Source: Kineococcus xinjiangensis
Lineage (GTDB): Bacteria > Actinomycetota > Actinomycetes > Actinomycetales > Kineococcaceae
Direction of reading: 5' to 3'
DNA: 64,000 bases
Assembly (NCBI RefSeq): GCF_002934625.1
Contig: NZ_PTJD01000003.1
Coordinates: 338,850 to 402,849, forward strand
A model generated the notes under the pieces. That model saw only the letters and a program-made list of their open reading frames with translations, did no database searches and was not told the DNA's origin. Of this stretch, positions 33,456-44,227 are shown in pieces. A program made the position numbers and the translations under genes. Every line of letters starts with the position of its first letter. The stretch's first letter is position 1.

Positions 33456-34418
33456 CTAGTGCGACCCGACGGCGTCGGCGTCGGCGCCGTGCTTCTTGTG
33501 CCGGTGCACGGTGAGGGCCATCACGACCGCCACGACCGCACCGACGACGAGCCCGAGGACGGCGCTCGCCAGCGTGTTGACGAGCCAGCCCACCAGGCCA
33601 CCGAGGGACCCGGCCGCTGCGTGCGCCGCCTCCTCCGCGTGGTGCACGACGTCGTACAGGGGGTGGAAGCCCAGGTCGTGCATCCCCACGAGCAGGATGT
33701 GACCTCCGACCCACAGCATCGCGGCCGTCCCGACCACGGTGAGGAAGGTGAGGAGCTTCGGCATCCCCTTGACCAGGCCACGGCCGAGACCGGCCACCGC
33801 CTTCCGCGGCGACGTCGACAGGCGCAGTCCGGCGTCGTCCATCTTCACGATCAGGCCGACGACGCCGTAGACCAGGACGGTGATCGCGATCGCGACGACG
33901 ATGAGGATCACCATCCGCGACAGGAACGCCTCGGCGGCCACCTCGTTGAGGGAGATGACCATGATCTCCGCCGACAGGATGAAGTCGGTGCGCACGGCCC
34001 CGGCGACGACGGTGTCCTCGTCGGGCAGGGCCCCCTCCTCCGCGCCGTGGTGGCCGCCGTGCCCGCGGATCTTGTGCCAGACCTTCTCCGCGCCCTCGTA
34101 GCAGAGGTAGGCCCCGCCGATCATGAGGATCGGTGTGAGGAGGAACGGCAGGAACTGGCTGAGCAGCAGGATCGCGGGCAGGATCACGAGCAGCTTGTTG
34201 CGCAGCGATCCCAGGGCGATGCGCCAGATGATCGGGAGTTCGCGCTCGGCGGCCAGCCCGTGCACGTACTGCGGCGTGACGGCGGTGTCGTCGACGACGA
34301 CGCCGGCGGCCTTCACACCGGCCCGCGCGGCGGCGACACCGACGTCGTCGATGGAGGCGGCGGCGGCGCGCGCCAGCACTGCCACGTCGTCGAGCAGGGC
34401 CACGAGTCCACCGGGCAA
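33456..34418 (-). CDS. DUF808 family membrane protein
   Basis: The 320-residue membrane protein opens LVALLDDVAVLARAAAASID. It contains KAAGVVVDDTAVTPQYVHGL, a conserved central block GGAYLCYEGAEKVWHK and about five membrane helices, matching the DUF808 (YedI) family of unknown function. A His-rich loop HGGHHG follows the central block and another basic stretch HRHKKHG ends the protein. The start is TTG 34418, supported by AAGGGAG about 6 nt upstream. Confidence 0.85.
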   Translation of the reverse strand: MPGGLVALLDDVAVLARAAAASIDDVGVAAARAGVKAAGVVVDDTAVTPQYVHGLAAERELPIIWRIALGSLRNKLLVILPAILLLSQFLPFLLTPILMIGGAYLCYEGAEKVWHKIRGHGGHHGAEEGALPDEDTVVAGAVRTDFILSAEIMVISLNEVAAEAFLSRMVILIVVAIAITVLVYGVVGLIVKMDDAGLRLSTSPRKAVAGLGRGLVKGMPKLLTFLTVVGTAAMLWVGGHILLVGMHDLGFHPLYDVVHHAEEAAHAAAGSLGGLVGWLVNTLASAVLGLVVGAVVAVVMALTVHRHKKHGADADAVGSH

Positions 34419-34585
34419 GGCGGGCTCCCTTCGGTTCGTGCGCTGTGCGTCCGACCAGGTCCTCGTCCGGTCGGCGCGTGTCCAGCCTCGATGGTGCCGG
34501 TGAACGGGTCCGTGCGCGACCGCCGGGGGCGGGGGCGGGGAGCGGAGGGCGCCCCGCCGGGAAGAACCCCGCCGGGGCGCGCCGT

Positions 34586-34674
34586 TACGCTGGAGAGATC
34601 CGGCGCAAGGGGAAGCCGACGGTCGAGAGGGACCGCGCCGGTCCGAACCACTTCACCAGTGCGAGAGGACACCC
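34586..34674 (+). promoter_or_regulatory. Promoter -10 and 5' leader of SAH hydrolase
   Basis: TACGCT (34586-34591) is a good -10, giving a leader of about 75-80 nt. The leader has a 6-bp hairpin GGACCG/CGGTCC (34630-34644) and the ribosome binding site GAGAGGA (34663-34669). I cannot match it to an S-adenosylhomocysteine riboswitch. Confidence 0.5.
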
Positions 34675-36171
<1,497 letters not shown>

Positions 36172-36178
36172 GCCCGTC

Positions 36179-36219
36179 CGCGACGCGCCGCCCCAGGAGT
36201 TGCGGGGCGGCGCGTCGCG
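36179..36219. terminator. Perfect 16-bp hairpin after ahcY
   Basis: Arms 36179-36194 and 36204-36219 pair fully over a 9-nt loop. It lies between ahcY and the convergent RDD gene and probably serves both. Confidence 0.8.
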
Positions 36220-36232
36220 TCTGCGCGCGACC

Positions 36233-37099
36233 TCAGGCGGGCCTGCCCACCGCCCGCGACAGTTCCGCGAGCCGGTCCCGCTGCCGCTGCAGCTTGCGCA
36301 GCTCGCGGTCGTGGCGCTCCACCAGGACCGCGGCGACGAAGCGCTCCGGGTTCGTGCCCGCCGGCGGGGGCGGTGCGACGTGGCGGGCGACGGCCTCCGC
36401 GAGGGAACGGGCCAGCTGCTCCCGCGACTGCGGGGCGAGCTGGTGGGTGCGCCCCAGGAACTGCCGCGCCGCGACGGAGAGCCGGTCGGGGATCCGGCCG
36501 ATGTCCGCCGCCCGCGCCCAGCCCGCCAGCTCCGCGGGCATCGGCGGCAGCGGCACGTGCCGGGCGGCGGTGCGCTCCCGCACCACGTAGGTGCCGGCGA
36601 GCAGGTCCCCGAACCGCTTCCCGCGGGCGTTGACGAGGGAGCAGAGGATCGCGGGGCTGCCCGCCAGCGCCCACAGCTCGAAGGCGCCCAGCAGCGAGCG
36701 CACGATCGCCTGCCGGAAGCGGATGGGCCCGCCGTCGTCGCGGACCGCGCGCAGCCCGCAGACCAGCTTCCCCACCGTGCGCCCCCGCGTCAGGGACTCC
36801 ACCAGCGCGGGCACGACCACGAGCACGAGGATCGACAGGCCCAGCACGATCGCGGCCGCGGCGGCCTCGTCGAGCTCGCTCCCCAGCGCGAACGCGGCGA
36901 CCAGCAACCCGACCAGGAGCAGGCCGAGGACCAGTGCGTCCAGCAGGGCCGCGACGATGCGCGAGGCGAACGACGCCGCCCGCAGGTCCAGCACCACCGC
37001 CTCGCCCGTCACGACGTCACCGGCGAAGGGGTCGGCCAGCGTCTGGGGGGCGGGCGAGCGCCGGAGCGCGCCGGGGGAGGGGGCGCCGTCCACTGCCAT
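36233..37099 (-). CDS. RDD-family membrane protein
   Basis: The 288-residue protein has the RDD-domain opening LRAASFASRIVAALLDALVL with the Arg and Asp of the family name. Two to three membrane helices follow to about residue 110, then TRGRTVGKLVCGLRAV and a soluble, Arg-rich C-terminal half. RDD proteins are small membrane proteins of unclear function; some act as cation antiporters. It is divergent from a SpoIIM-like gene, and this pairing with an AAA/DUF58/MoxR group nearby recurs in actinobacteria. Confidence 0.85.
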   Translation of the reverse strand: MAVDGAPSPGALRRSPAPQTLADPFAGDVVTGEAVVLDLRAASFASRIVAALLDALVLGLLLVGLLVAAFALGSELDEAAAAAIVLGLSILVLVVVPALVESLTRGRTVGKLVCGLRAVRDDGGPIRFRQAIVRSLLGAFELWALAGSPAILCSLVNARGKRFGDLLAGTYVVRERTAARHVPLPPMPAELAGWARAADIGRIPDRLSVAARQFLGRTHQLAPQSREQLARSLAEAVARHVAPPPPAGTNPERFVAAVLVERHDRELRKLQRQRDRLAELSRAVGRPA

Positions 37100-37235
37100 G
37101 CGGGCACGCTACCGCCCGCCGCCGCACGGGCTCCCCGCCCCGGCGCGGCGCTGCCGCCGGCTGGGGGAGGATGGGACGCGAACGGACCCGGGCCGGGAGC
37201 CCGCGTCCCGATCCACCGGCAGCAGGAGGGGAAGC

Positions 37236-38234
37236 GTGGACGTCGACGCCTTCAGGACCGTCCACACCCCCGAGTGGGACCGCCTGCGGGAGCTCAGCCG
37301 GCGCAGGTCTCTGACCGGGACCGAGATCGACGAGCTGGTGGTGCTCTACCAGCGCGCCGCCACCCACCTGTCCCTGCTGCGCTCCGGAACCGCCGACCCC
37401 GTCCTCGTCGACGAGCTGTCCACCCTGCTGGCCCGGACCCGGGCCCGGCTGACCGGCGCGCAGCGCACCAGCTGGCGCGGGTTCCTGCGCTTCTTCACCA
37501 CGTCCTTCCCCGCGGCGCTGTGGCGGCTGCGGTGGTGGACCCTGGCGACGACGCTGCTCTTCATGCTGGTGGCGGTCCCGGCGGGGATCTGGATGGCCGC
37601 CGACCCGGTGCGGCAGAGCGCGCTCCTCGGTTCCGACGCGGAGATCCGCCAGCTCGTGGAGCAGGACTTCGCCGGCTACTACACCGAGTACGCCCACGCC
37701 TCCTTCGCCGGGAAGGTGTGGACGAACAACGCATGGGTGGCGGCGACGTGCGTCGCGCTCGGCATCACCGGCTTCTTCCCCGTCTACGCCATGGTGAGCA
37801 ACGCCGTGAGCGTCGGGCTGATCGGCGGCCTGATGGTCGACCACGGCCGGGGGGACGTGTTCTTCGGCCTGATCCTGCCCCACGGCCTGCTGGAGCTGAC
37901 GGCCGTGTTCGTGGCGGGCGCCGCGGGCCTGAAGCTGTTCTGGGCGTGGGTGGCGCCCGGGCCGCGCCCCCGCGTGCAGGCGCTGGCCGCGGAGGGCCGC
38001 GCCATGGTGGGCGTGGCGCTCGGGCTGGCCGTGGTGCTGTTCGTGTCCGGGCTGATCGAGGGGTTCGTGACCCCGTCGGGCCTGCCCACCGCGGCGCGCA
38101 TCGCGATCGGAGCGCTGGCCCTGCTCGCCTTCCTGGTCTACGGCGCCGTGCTCGGGCGGCGGGCGGCGGCGCAGGGGGAGACCGGCGACGTCGGCGTCAC
38201 CGACGCGGGGGACGCCCTGCCCACGGCGGGCTGA
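37236..38234 (+). CDS. Stage II sporulation protein M-like membrane protein
   Basis: The 332-residue protein has an N-terminal soluble helical region beginning VDVDAFRTVHTPEWDRL and about five membrane helices. The conserved FVSGLIEGFVTPSG near the C-terminal end marks the SpoIIM/DUF95 family. In Bacillus SpoIIM helps septal peptidoglycan hydrolysis; non-sporulating actinobacteria carry homologues of unknown role. AGGAGG sits about 6 nt before GTG 37236. It is divergent from the RDD gene and convergent with the AAA ATPase gene. Confidence 0.83.
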   Translation: MDVDAFRTVHTPEWDRLRELSRRRSLTGTEIDELVVLYQRAATHLSLLRSGTADPVLVDELSTLLARTRARLTGAQRTSWRGFLRFFTTSFPAALWRLRWWTLATTLLFMLVAVPAGIWMAADPVRQSALLGSDAEIRQLVEQDFAGYYTEYAHASFAGKVWTNNAWVAATCVALGITGFFPVYAMVSNAVSVGLIGGLMVDHGRGDVFFGLILPHGLLELTAVFVAGAAGLKLFWAWVAPGPRPRVQALAAEGRAMVGVALGLAVVLFVSGLIEGFVTPSGLPTAARIAIGALALLAFLVYGAVLGRRAAAQGETGDVGVTDAGDALPTAG

Positions 38235-38256
38235 CGTCCCCCGGCGCCGGTCGGGA

Positions 38257-39729
38257 TCACCGCCGCGGCGGGTCCTCCTCGAACCCGTTCCCGCCGAACC
38301 CGTTCCCGTCGACCCAGGGCCCGTCGAACCCGTCCCCGTCGGGGCCGTCCGCCTGCTGCGCGCCGCTGCCCAGCAGGCTGCGCGTCAGCGCCTCCGCATC
38401 CGACAGCAGCTCCTCCAGCGCCGCCGCCAGGTCCGCGTCACCCACCTCGTGGCCCGCCACCGCGGCGTCCAGCACCGCGCGGCGCAGCAGCTCCTTCGCG
38501 AACGACGCCGTCACGCCCTCGGCCCGCTCCGCCGCCGCGTCCAGGGCCGCCTCCGACAGCGGCAGGCTGCGCGCGTACAGCCGCAGCAGCTGCCGGCGCG
38601 CCCCCACGTCCGGCAGCGGGACCTCCACCGCCAGGTCCACCCGCCCCGGCCGCTGCGCCAGCGCGCGCTCCAGGCGGTCGGCCCGGTTCGTCGTCATCAG
38701 GAAGGCCACGTCCGCGTCACCGTCCAGACCGTCCAGCGCCTCCAGCAGCTCGAACAGCAGCGGCTGCCCCGACGGGTGGTGGCCGCGGTCCTCCGCGACG
38801 AGGTCGCAGTCCTCCAGCACGATCAGCGTCGGCTGCATCGCCCGGGCGACGTGCGCGGCGGTGGTGATGTGCGCCAGCGCCTGCCCGCTCAGCAGCACCA
38901 CCGTCGTGCCCGGCGTGCGCGAGAGCAGGTGCCGCACGGTCAGCGTCTTCCCCGTGCCCGGCGGGCCGTAGAGCAGGACCCCGCGCTTGAGGTGCTGCCC
39001 CGCAGCCAGCAGCCGCTCCCGCTGGTCGCCCACGCGCACCACGTGCCGCACGATCCGATCCAGCACCCCCGGCGGCAGCACCACGTCCTCGGCCGCCACG
39101 TCCGGGCGCCGCAGGAACGCCACCCCACCGCTGGACGGGTCGAACGGCGAACCGGAGAACGACAGCACCTGCCCGCGCAGGACGCTGCGCTCCACCGCCA
39201 GTGCGCGCACCCGCGCCAGCAACCCCGCCGCGACGTCCTCGTCCGCCGTGATCACCTCCAGCGCGGCGCCCTGCCCGTGGCTCGGCTTCGCGCTGCGCTG
39301 CAGCACCGCCACCGGCGCCCCGCCGAAGCGCAGCAGCCGCACCCCGAAGGCCACCACCCGGCGGTCGGAGTCCGGGCCCGTGGGCAGGTTCACGTGGTCC
39401 GGGGCCGCCGTGCCGAAGGAGTGGTAGGTCTGGTCGAGGAGGTCGGCGAACGTCTGGTGGAAGCGCTGGTCGCCACCCGAGACGCCGACGAGCCGCTGCT
39501 GCCCGTGCTCCTCCGCGAGGGCGTCCAGGGCGATGTCGACGTCCGCGGCGCGGAAGTCGAGGACCTCCTCCCGCAGCACCGGCAGCCGCCGCGGGTCCTG
39601 GCCGAGGTGCTTGGTGACCACCTGCAGCAGGCTCGGCCCGCCCTCGGCCCGCCCGGCGCGGGCGTGCTGGACGACCTCCTCGAGGAAGGTGCGGAAGATG
39701 TCGACGAAGGCCTGCTGCGAGGGATCCAC
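38257..39729 (-). CDS. AAA-family ATPase
   Basis: The 490-residue ATPase has Walker A GPPGTGKT, Walker B LIVLEDCD, a sensor 1 LMTTNRAD and the arginine-finger region RPGRVDLAVEVPLP, as in classic AAA unfoldases. The N-terminal 200 residues are a non-ATPase domain. The acidic Gly/Asn tail contains short repeats. GTG 39729 is preferred to ATG 39738 because GGGGAGG lies 9 nt before the GTG but touches the ATG. The substrate is unknown. Confidence 0.82.
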   Translation of the reverse strand: MDPSQQAFVDIFRTFLEEVVQHARAGRAEGGPSLLQVVTKHLGQDPRRLPVLREEVLDFRAADVDIALDALAEEHGQQRLVGVSGGDQRFHQTFADLLDQTYHSFGTAAPDHVNLPTGPDSDRRVVAFGVRLLRFGGAPVAVLQRSAKPSHGQGAALEVITADEDVAAGLLARVRALAVERSVLRGQVLSFSGSPFDPSSGGVAFLRRPDVAAEDVVLPPGVLDRIVRHVVRVGDQRERLLAAGQHLKRGVLLYGPPGTGKTLTVRHLLSRTPGTTVVLLSGQALAHITTAAHVARAMQPTLIVLEDCDLVAEDRGHHPSGQPLLFELLEALDGLDGDADVAFLMTTNRADRLERALAQRPGRVDLAVEVPLPDVGARRQLLRLYARSLPLSEAALDAAAERAEGVTASFAKELLRRAVLDAAVAGHEVGDADLAAALEELLSDAEALTRSLLGSGAQQADGPDGDGFDGPWVDGNGFGGNGFEEDPPRR

Positions 39730-39805
39730 GCAGCGCATCCTCCCCACCGGGTGGCGGCGCGGGAAGCGGGTTTCGCAGGTCCACCGCACCGGCTGCGCGG
39801 GACCC

Positions 39806-41134
39806 CTACAGCCGCCCCGCCGCCTTCAGGTCCAGGTAGCGGTCCGCGAGCGCGGGCGCGAGGTCGTGCGGCGGCGCGTGCACCACCTCCACCCCCAGCC
39901 GGGCCAGCAGCTCCGCCGTGGCCGCGCGCTCCACGCCCGCCGCCTCCGCCGCGGCCGCCGCGTACACCTCGTCGATGTCCGAGCGCGCCGCCGCCAGCTG
40001 CCGCAGGGACGGGTCGTCGACGGAGGCCAGCACCACGGTGTAGCGGGCCGTCAGCTGCGCCAGCGCCGGCAGCAGCCCCACCTCCACGGCGGCGGAGTCC
40101 AGCGCCGTCAGCAGCACGACGAGGCAGCGCTGCCGCGCGGTCGCCCGCACCTCCGCGACCACCGCGTCCCAGTCCGTCTCCACCAGGTCCGCCTCCAGCG
40201 GGGCCAGCGCCTCCACCAGCTCGTTGAGCAGCCGGGTGCGCGAGGCGCCCTTCACCCGCGCCCGCACGGTGCGCGAGTGCGCCAGCAGGTCCACCCGGTC
40301 CCCGGCGCGGCTGGCCAGCGCCCCCAGCAGCAGCGACGCCTCGATGGCCGCGTCGAGGCGCACCTCGTCCGACCCGGGCTCGTCCGGACCAGTCCCCGGC
40401 ACGTGCCCGATGCGCGCGGCCGCCGTGCGGGAGGCGTCCAGCACGATCAGCACCCGGCGGTCCCGCTCCGGCCGCCACGTCCGCACCACGACCGTCTGCC
40501 GCCGCGCCGTGGCCCGCCAGTCGATCGAGCGCACGTCGTCGCCGTCGACGTAGTCGCGCAGCGAGTCGAACTCCGTGCCCTGCCCCCGGTGCAGCACGGC
40601 GGTGCGCCCGTCCAGCTCCCGCAGCCGCGCCATCCGCGACGGCAGGTGGCGGCGGGAGGAGAACGCCGGCAGCACCCGCAGCCGCCCCGGCAGCACCAGG
40701 GACGCCTGCCGCGCCGCCAGCCCCAGCGGACCGGACAGGCGCACGGTCACCCGGTCCGCGGAGCGCTCCCCCCGCCGGGTCGGGCGCAGGGCGGTGGCCG
40801 CGCGCCGGCGCTCACCCGGGGGCAGGTCCACCCGGTGGCGCTCCCCGCGCGCGCCCGCCGAGGGCTGCCAGGCGTCGCGCAGCAGCCCCCGGGCCCGGCG
40901 GCTGCCGGCGTTGGTCACCGTGACGAGGCTGTGGCACACCTCGCCCAGGCGCACCGAGGGCGGCACCTCCCGCTCCAGCCGCAGCTTCCGCGGCGACGCC
41001 GCCAGCGCGAGGTCGACGAGGAGCAGCAGCACGAGGACCAGCGCCCAGACGACCACGCTGCGCCAGCCGGGGACCAGGACCACGGGGAGGAGGCCCAGGA
41101 GCGCCACCACGGCCGCTCGCGGCAGCACCACCAC
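39806..41134 (-). CDS. DUF58 domain membrane protein
   Basis: The 442-residue protein has two N-terminal membrane helices, a beta-rich middle, and the family motif EFDSLRDYVDGDDVRSIDW near residue 200. A vWA-like C-terminal domain follows, beginning VLIVLDASRTAA. DUF58 proteins are encoded with MoxR ATPases and are thought to be chaperone partners. The start is GTG 41134, 41 nt after the MoxR gene. Confidence 0.9.
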   Translation of the reverse strand: MVVLPRAAVVALLGLLPVVLVPGWRSVVVWALVLVLLLLVDLALAASPRKLRLEREVPPSVRLGEVCHSLVTVTNAGSRRARGLLRDAWQPSAGARGERHRVDLPPGERRRAATALRPTRRGERSADRVTVRLSGPLGLAARQASLVLPGRLRVLPAFSSRRHLPSRMARLRELDGRTAVLHRGQGTEFDSLRDYVDGDDVRSIDWRATARRQTVVVRTWRPERDRRVLIVLDASRTAAARIGHVPGTGPDEPGSDEVRLDAAIEASLLLGALASRAGDRVDLLAHSRTVRARVKGASRTRLLNELVEALAPLEADLVETDWDAVVAEVRATARQRCLVVLLTALDSAAVEVGLLPALAQLTARYTVVLASVDDPSLRQLAAARSDIDEVYAAAAAEAAGVERAATAELLARLGVEVVHAPPHDLAPALADRYLDLKAAGRL

Positions 41135-41175
41135 GGCTCAGGCCCCCCGCGCCGCGGGGCGCGCGTGCACGCGGC

Positions 41176-42234
41176 TCATCGCGGGACCGGGACCGCGCCC
41201 AGCACGCCGTCCAGCACGGCGTCGACGTCCACCCCGTCCAGCTCCGCCTCCGGCCGCAGCTGGACCCGGTGGCGCAGGGTCGGGCGGGCCAGCGCCTTCA
41301 CGTCGTCGGGGGAGACGTAGTCCCGCCCCGACAGCCACGCCCACGCCCTCGATGTCGACAGCAGGGCGGTGGCCCCGCGGGGGGAGACGCCGAGCGCCAG
41401 CGACGGCGACGAGCGCGTCGCCCGGCACACGTCCACCACGTAGCCCAGCACGTCGCGGGAGACCTGCACCCGGCGCACCGCGGCGGAGCCGGCCGCCAGC
41501 TCCTCCGGGCCCGCGACGGCCCGCAGCCCGGCCGCGGCCAGGTCCCGGGGGTCGAAGCCGCCCGCGTGCCGGGCCAGGACCTCCACCTCGTCCTCGCGCG
41601 GGGGCAGCGGCAGGGTCAGTTTCAGCAGGAAGCGGTCCAGCTGCGCCTCGGGGAGCGGGTAGGTGCCCTCGTACTCGACGGGGTTCTGCGTGGCCGCCAC
41701 GACGAACGGCTGCGGCAGCATGCGGGGGATGCCGTCGACGCTGACCTGGCGCTCCTCCATGGCCTCCAGCAGCGACGCCTGCGTCTTCGGCGGCGTCCGG
41801 TTGATCTCGTCGGCCAGCAGGATGTTCGTGAAGACCGGCCCCTCGCGGAAGCTGAAGCGGGCCGTGGCCGCGTCGTAGACCAGGGAGCCGGTGACGTCAC
41901 CGGGCATGAGGTCCGGCGTGAACTGCACGCGCTTGGTGTCGAGCTGCAGGGCCTGGCACAGGGACCGCACGAGCAGGGTCTTCGCGACACCCGGCACGCC
42001 CTCCAGGAGCACGTGGCCCCGGCACAGCAGCGCGATGACCAGGCCCGTGATGGCGGCGTCCTGCCCGACGACGGCCTTCGACACCTCCTGCCGCACGGCG
42101 CTGAGGGCTTCGCGCGCCGCGGCCGCGCGGGCCGGGTCGTGGTCGGCGGCCCCCGCTGCGGAGGGGTCCACCGCCGTCGCGCCGTGCGGGGTCGCGGCGG
42201 GCGGGGCGTCGCGGTGGGGGGTGGCTTCGCTCAC
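41176..42234 (-). CDS. MoxR-family AAA ATPase
   Basis: The 352-residue ATPase has Walker A GVPGVAKT, Walker B LLADEINR, the MoxR block PPKTQASLLEAMEERQVSVD and sensor 1 VAATQNPVEYEGTYPLPEAQ. MoxR proteins act as chaperones in assembly of membrane or metal complexes with vWA and DUF58 partners. GTG 42234 overlaps the DUF4350 stop by 4 nt, so its expression is coupled to that gene. Confidence 0.93.
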   Translation of the reverse strand: MSEATPHRDAPPAATPHGATAVDPSAAGAADHDPARAAAAREALSAVRQEVSKAVVGQDAAITGLVIALLCRGHVLLEGVPGVAKTLLVRSLCQALQLDTKRVQFTPDLMPGDVTGSLVYDAATARFSFREGPVFTNILLADEINRTPPKTQASLLEAMEERQVSVDGIPRMLPQPFVVAATQNPVEYEGTYPLPEAQLDRFLLKLTLPLPPREDEVEVLARHAGGFDPRDLAAAGLRAVAGPEELAAGSAAVRRVQVSRDVLGYVVDVCRATRSSPSLALGVSPRGATALLSTSRAWAWLSGRDYVSPDDVKALARPTLRHRVQLRPEAELDGVDVDAVLDGVLGAVPVPR

Positions 42235-43577
42235 GGTCGACGGGCCTTCCTCAGGGGGGTGGACGGGTTCGGGGGGGCGCCCGCCCCGGCTCCTGCGCCG
42301 GATCCGGGGGTGAGCTGGCCCTCGAGCAGCTCCAGCTCGGTCGCGAGCCGGACGAGGGCGGCGTCGTCGGCGGGGGGCGGCCCCTCCAGCAGGGCCCGCA
42401 CCTCCTGGGGGTGGCGGCCCGTCGCCGCGGCGACGGCGTCGGCGACCTCGGCGCAGCCGGCGGGACCGCTGCTGCGCCCCAGCCGCATGCGCTGGCGGCA
42501 GCGGCGCAGGGTCCCCGCGCGCAGGGCCTGCGCCGCCCGGTCCCGGGCGTCCGCGCGCGCGTAGAGGCGGCCGCGGCCCTCCACGGTCTCGGCGGCGCGC
42601 ACCACCACGGGCAGCGGCTCCGTCACCAGCCGCCCGAGCCGGCGCCCCGCAGCGAGCAGGGCCAGCAGCGCGGCCAGCACCACCACGGCGATCCCCGGCA
42701 GGAGCCAGCGCGGGGTCAGCTCCTCGAGGGAGGGGCCGTCCGCGGGCACCGTGTCGACGGGGCCGGGGGCGTACCAGAGCAGCAGCGGCTGCTGCCCGAG
42801 GGTGGACAGGGCGAGGGAGGCGTTGCCCTGCGCGTCGAGGAGGTCGTTGGTCAGCAGCGCCGGCTGGCCGAGGACGGTGATCGTCCGGCCGTCCCGGCTC
42901 GCCTCCGCGTAGGAGCTGCCCCCCTCCGCCGGGTAGCACGTCACCAGGTCCTCGACGGCGACGGGCTGCACCCGGGCACCGGTCTGCTGAGCCTCGCCGT
43001 CGGTCCCGCCGTCGGTTCCGTCGGCGGCCCCGTCACGGGTGTAGACCTGGCCGCCCGCGCTCACCCGGCCGGCGCGGCGCGCCCGCTCGGAGGCGCACTG
43101 CGGCTCGCTCTCGCGCCGGTCCACGTCGTCGACGGCGTACAGGCCCGGCACCAGCGCGCCGAGGCTGACGTCGGTGGGGGCGAGCAGGACGAGGTCGGCG
43201 TCCAGCCCGGCCAGCTCCGCCAGCACCTCGGGGGCGAGGTCGTCCGGCTCCGTGACGAGGACGGTCGCCCGTCCCCCCGCCTCCGCCACCCGCTCGGCGA
43301 CGTCGTCGAGCAGCACGGTGCGCTCCACGGTCACCCCCTGCCGCTGCAGGATCTGCGCCACCGCCCGGGCCCCGTCCCCGGAGACGGACGCGGGGTGCAT
43401 GGGCAGGCGGTTGGTGTCGGAGACGAGCAGCGCCAGCAGCGCCGCCACGGCCGCGACGACGCCCGCCACGACCAGGGGCCAGCGCAGCCGGTCCAGCCGC
43501 CGCACCGGGCTCTGCGGCCCCGGGTCCGGCGGGGCGCCCGTCCCGGTCTCCGTCCCGGTCTCGGCGGGGGCGCTCAC
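42231..43577 (-). CDS. DUF4350 domain membrane protein
   Basis: The 448-residue protein has a membrane helix at about 30-52, an external domain with DDLAPEVLAELAGLDADLVL (the DUF4350 core), a second helix at about 320-342 and a basic cytoplasmic C-terminus. The Gly/Thr/Asp repeat DGTDGGTDGEAQQTG in the middle is low-complexity. Both flanks overlap neighbours by 4 nt. It belongs to the MoxR-DUF58 operon. Confidence 0.8.
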   Translation of the reverse strand: MSAPAETGTETGTGAPPDPGPQSPVRRLDRLRWPLVVAGVVAAVAALLALLVSDTNRLPMHPASVSGDGARAVAQILQRQGVTVERTVLLDDVAERVAEAGGRATVLVTEPDDLAPEVLAELAGLDADLVLLAPTDVSLGALVPGLYAVDDVDRRESEPQCASERARRAGRVSAGGQVYTRDGAADGTDGGTDGEAQQTGARVQPVAVEDLVTCYPAEGGSSYAEASRDGRTITVLGQPALLTNDLLDAQGNASLALSTLGQQPLLLWYAPGPVDTVPADGPSLEELTPRWLLPGIAVVVLAALLALLAAGRRLGRLVTEPLPVVVRAAETVEGRGRLYARADARDRAAQALRAGTLRRCRQRMRLGRSSGPAGCAEVADAVAAATGRHPQEVRALLEGPPPADDAALVRLATELELLEGQLTPGSGAGAGAGAPPNPSTPLRKARRP

Positions 43578-44227
43578 GACGCGCTCCCCGCGGCGCTCGT
43601 CCCGGCGGGCTCGACCGGGCGCGTCGTGCGCGCCTCCTCGTCGAGGGCGGCCAGGGCGGCGTAGGTGCCGGCGTCGGCCCGCCGGCCGCCGTAGCGGACG
43701 TCGTCGAAGGTGCGCGCCGCAGCCCGCAGCCCCGGCAGCAGCGCGGGCAGCCACGAGCCGATCTCCGCGCTCGCCTCCGACGCCGTCCTGCCGGGGCGGC
43801 GGGTCAGCAGCGTGCGCTCCTCCGCCTCCCGCACGAGGGCGCGGAAGCGCTCGTGGACGGCCACCTCGAAGGACCCGGCCGCGGCGGCCTCCTCGGCGCG
43901 GCGGCGGTGCTCCTGCGCGGTGAGGGTGGTGTCGGCGAAGACGGCGTCCTCCTCGGCGCGGGCGGCGGTGCGGCGCACGGGCCCGGTGACCAGCAGGACC
44001 ACGGCGGTGAGCACGAGCAGGACCGCCGCGATGAGCACGGGTCCCGACCAGCTCGTCCCCAGCGCGGGCACGTCGAGGTCGGAGAGCTTCTCGTTCAGCC
44101 ACGCCCAGGCGTCCAGCAGCCAGTTGCGCTGCTCGCGGTACTCCCGCCCCGCCAGCTCCCCGGTCGCCCACCGGCGGGCCTCCTCGCGTCCGGGCGCCAG
44201 CCCCGTCGCGGCCGCGGTGCTCGTCAC
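43574..44227 (-). CDS. DUF4129 domain membrane protein
   Basis: The 217-residue protein has one membrane helix at about 66-86 and a helical C-terminal domain with VAVHERFRALVREAEERTLL and GRTASEASAEI, the DUF4129 pattern. The function is unknown; the family is linked to transglutaminase-like and MoxR/DUF58 genes. GTG 44227 overlaps the upstream gene stop and its own stop overlaps the DUF4350 start. Confidence 0.8.
   Translation of the reverse strand: MTSTAAATGLAPGREEARRWATGELAGREYREQRNWLLDAWAWLNEKLSDLDVPALGTSWSGPVLIAAVLLVLTAVVLLVTGPVRRTAARAEEDAVFADTTLTAQEHRRRAEEAAAAGSFEVAVHERFRALVREAEERTLLTRRPGRTASEASAEIGSWLPALLPGLRAAARTFDDVRYGGRRADAGTYAALAALDEEARTTRPVEPAGTSAAGSAS

Noticed and set aside
34592..34674. 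S-adenosylhomocysteine riboswitch before ahcY
   Set aside because: The leader is short and I could not draw the conserved pseudoknotted core; only a 6-bp hairpin is visible.
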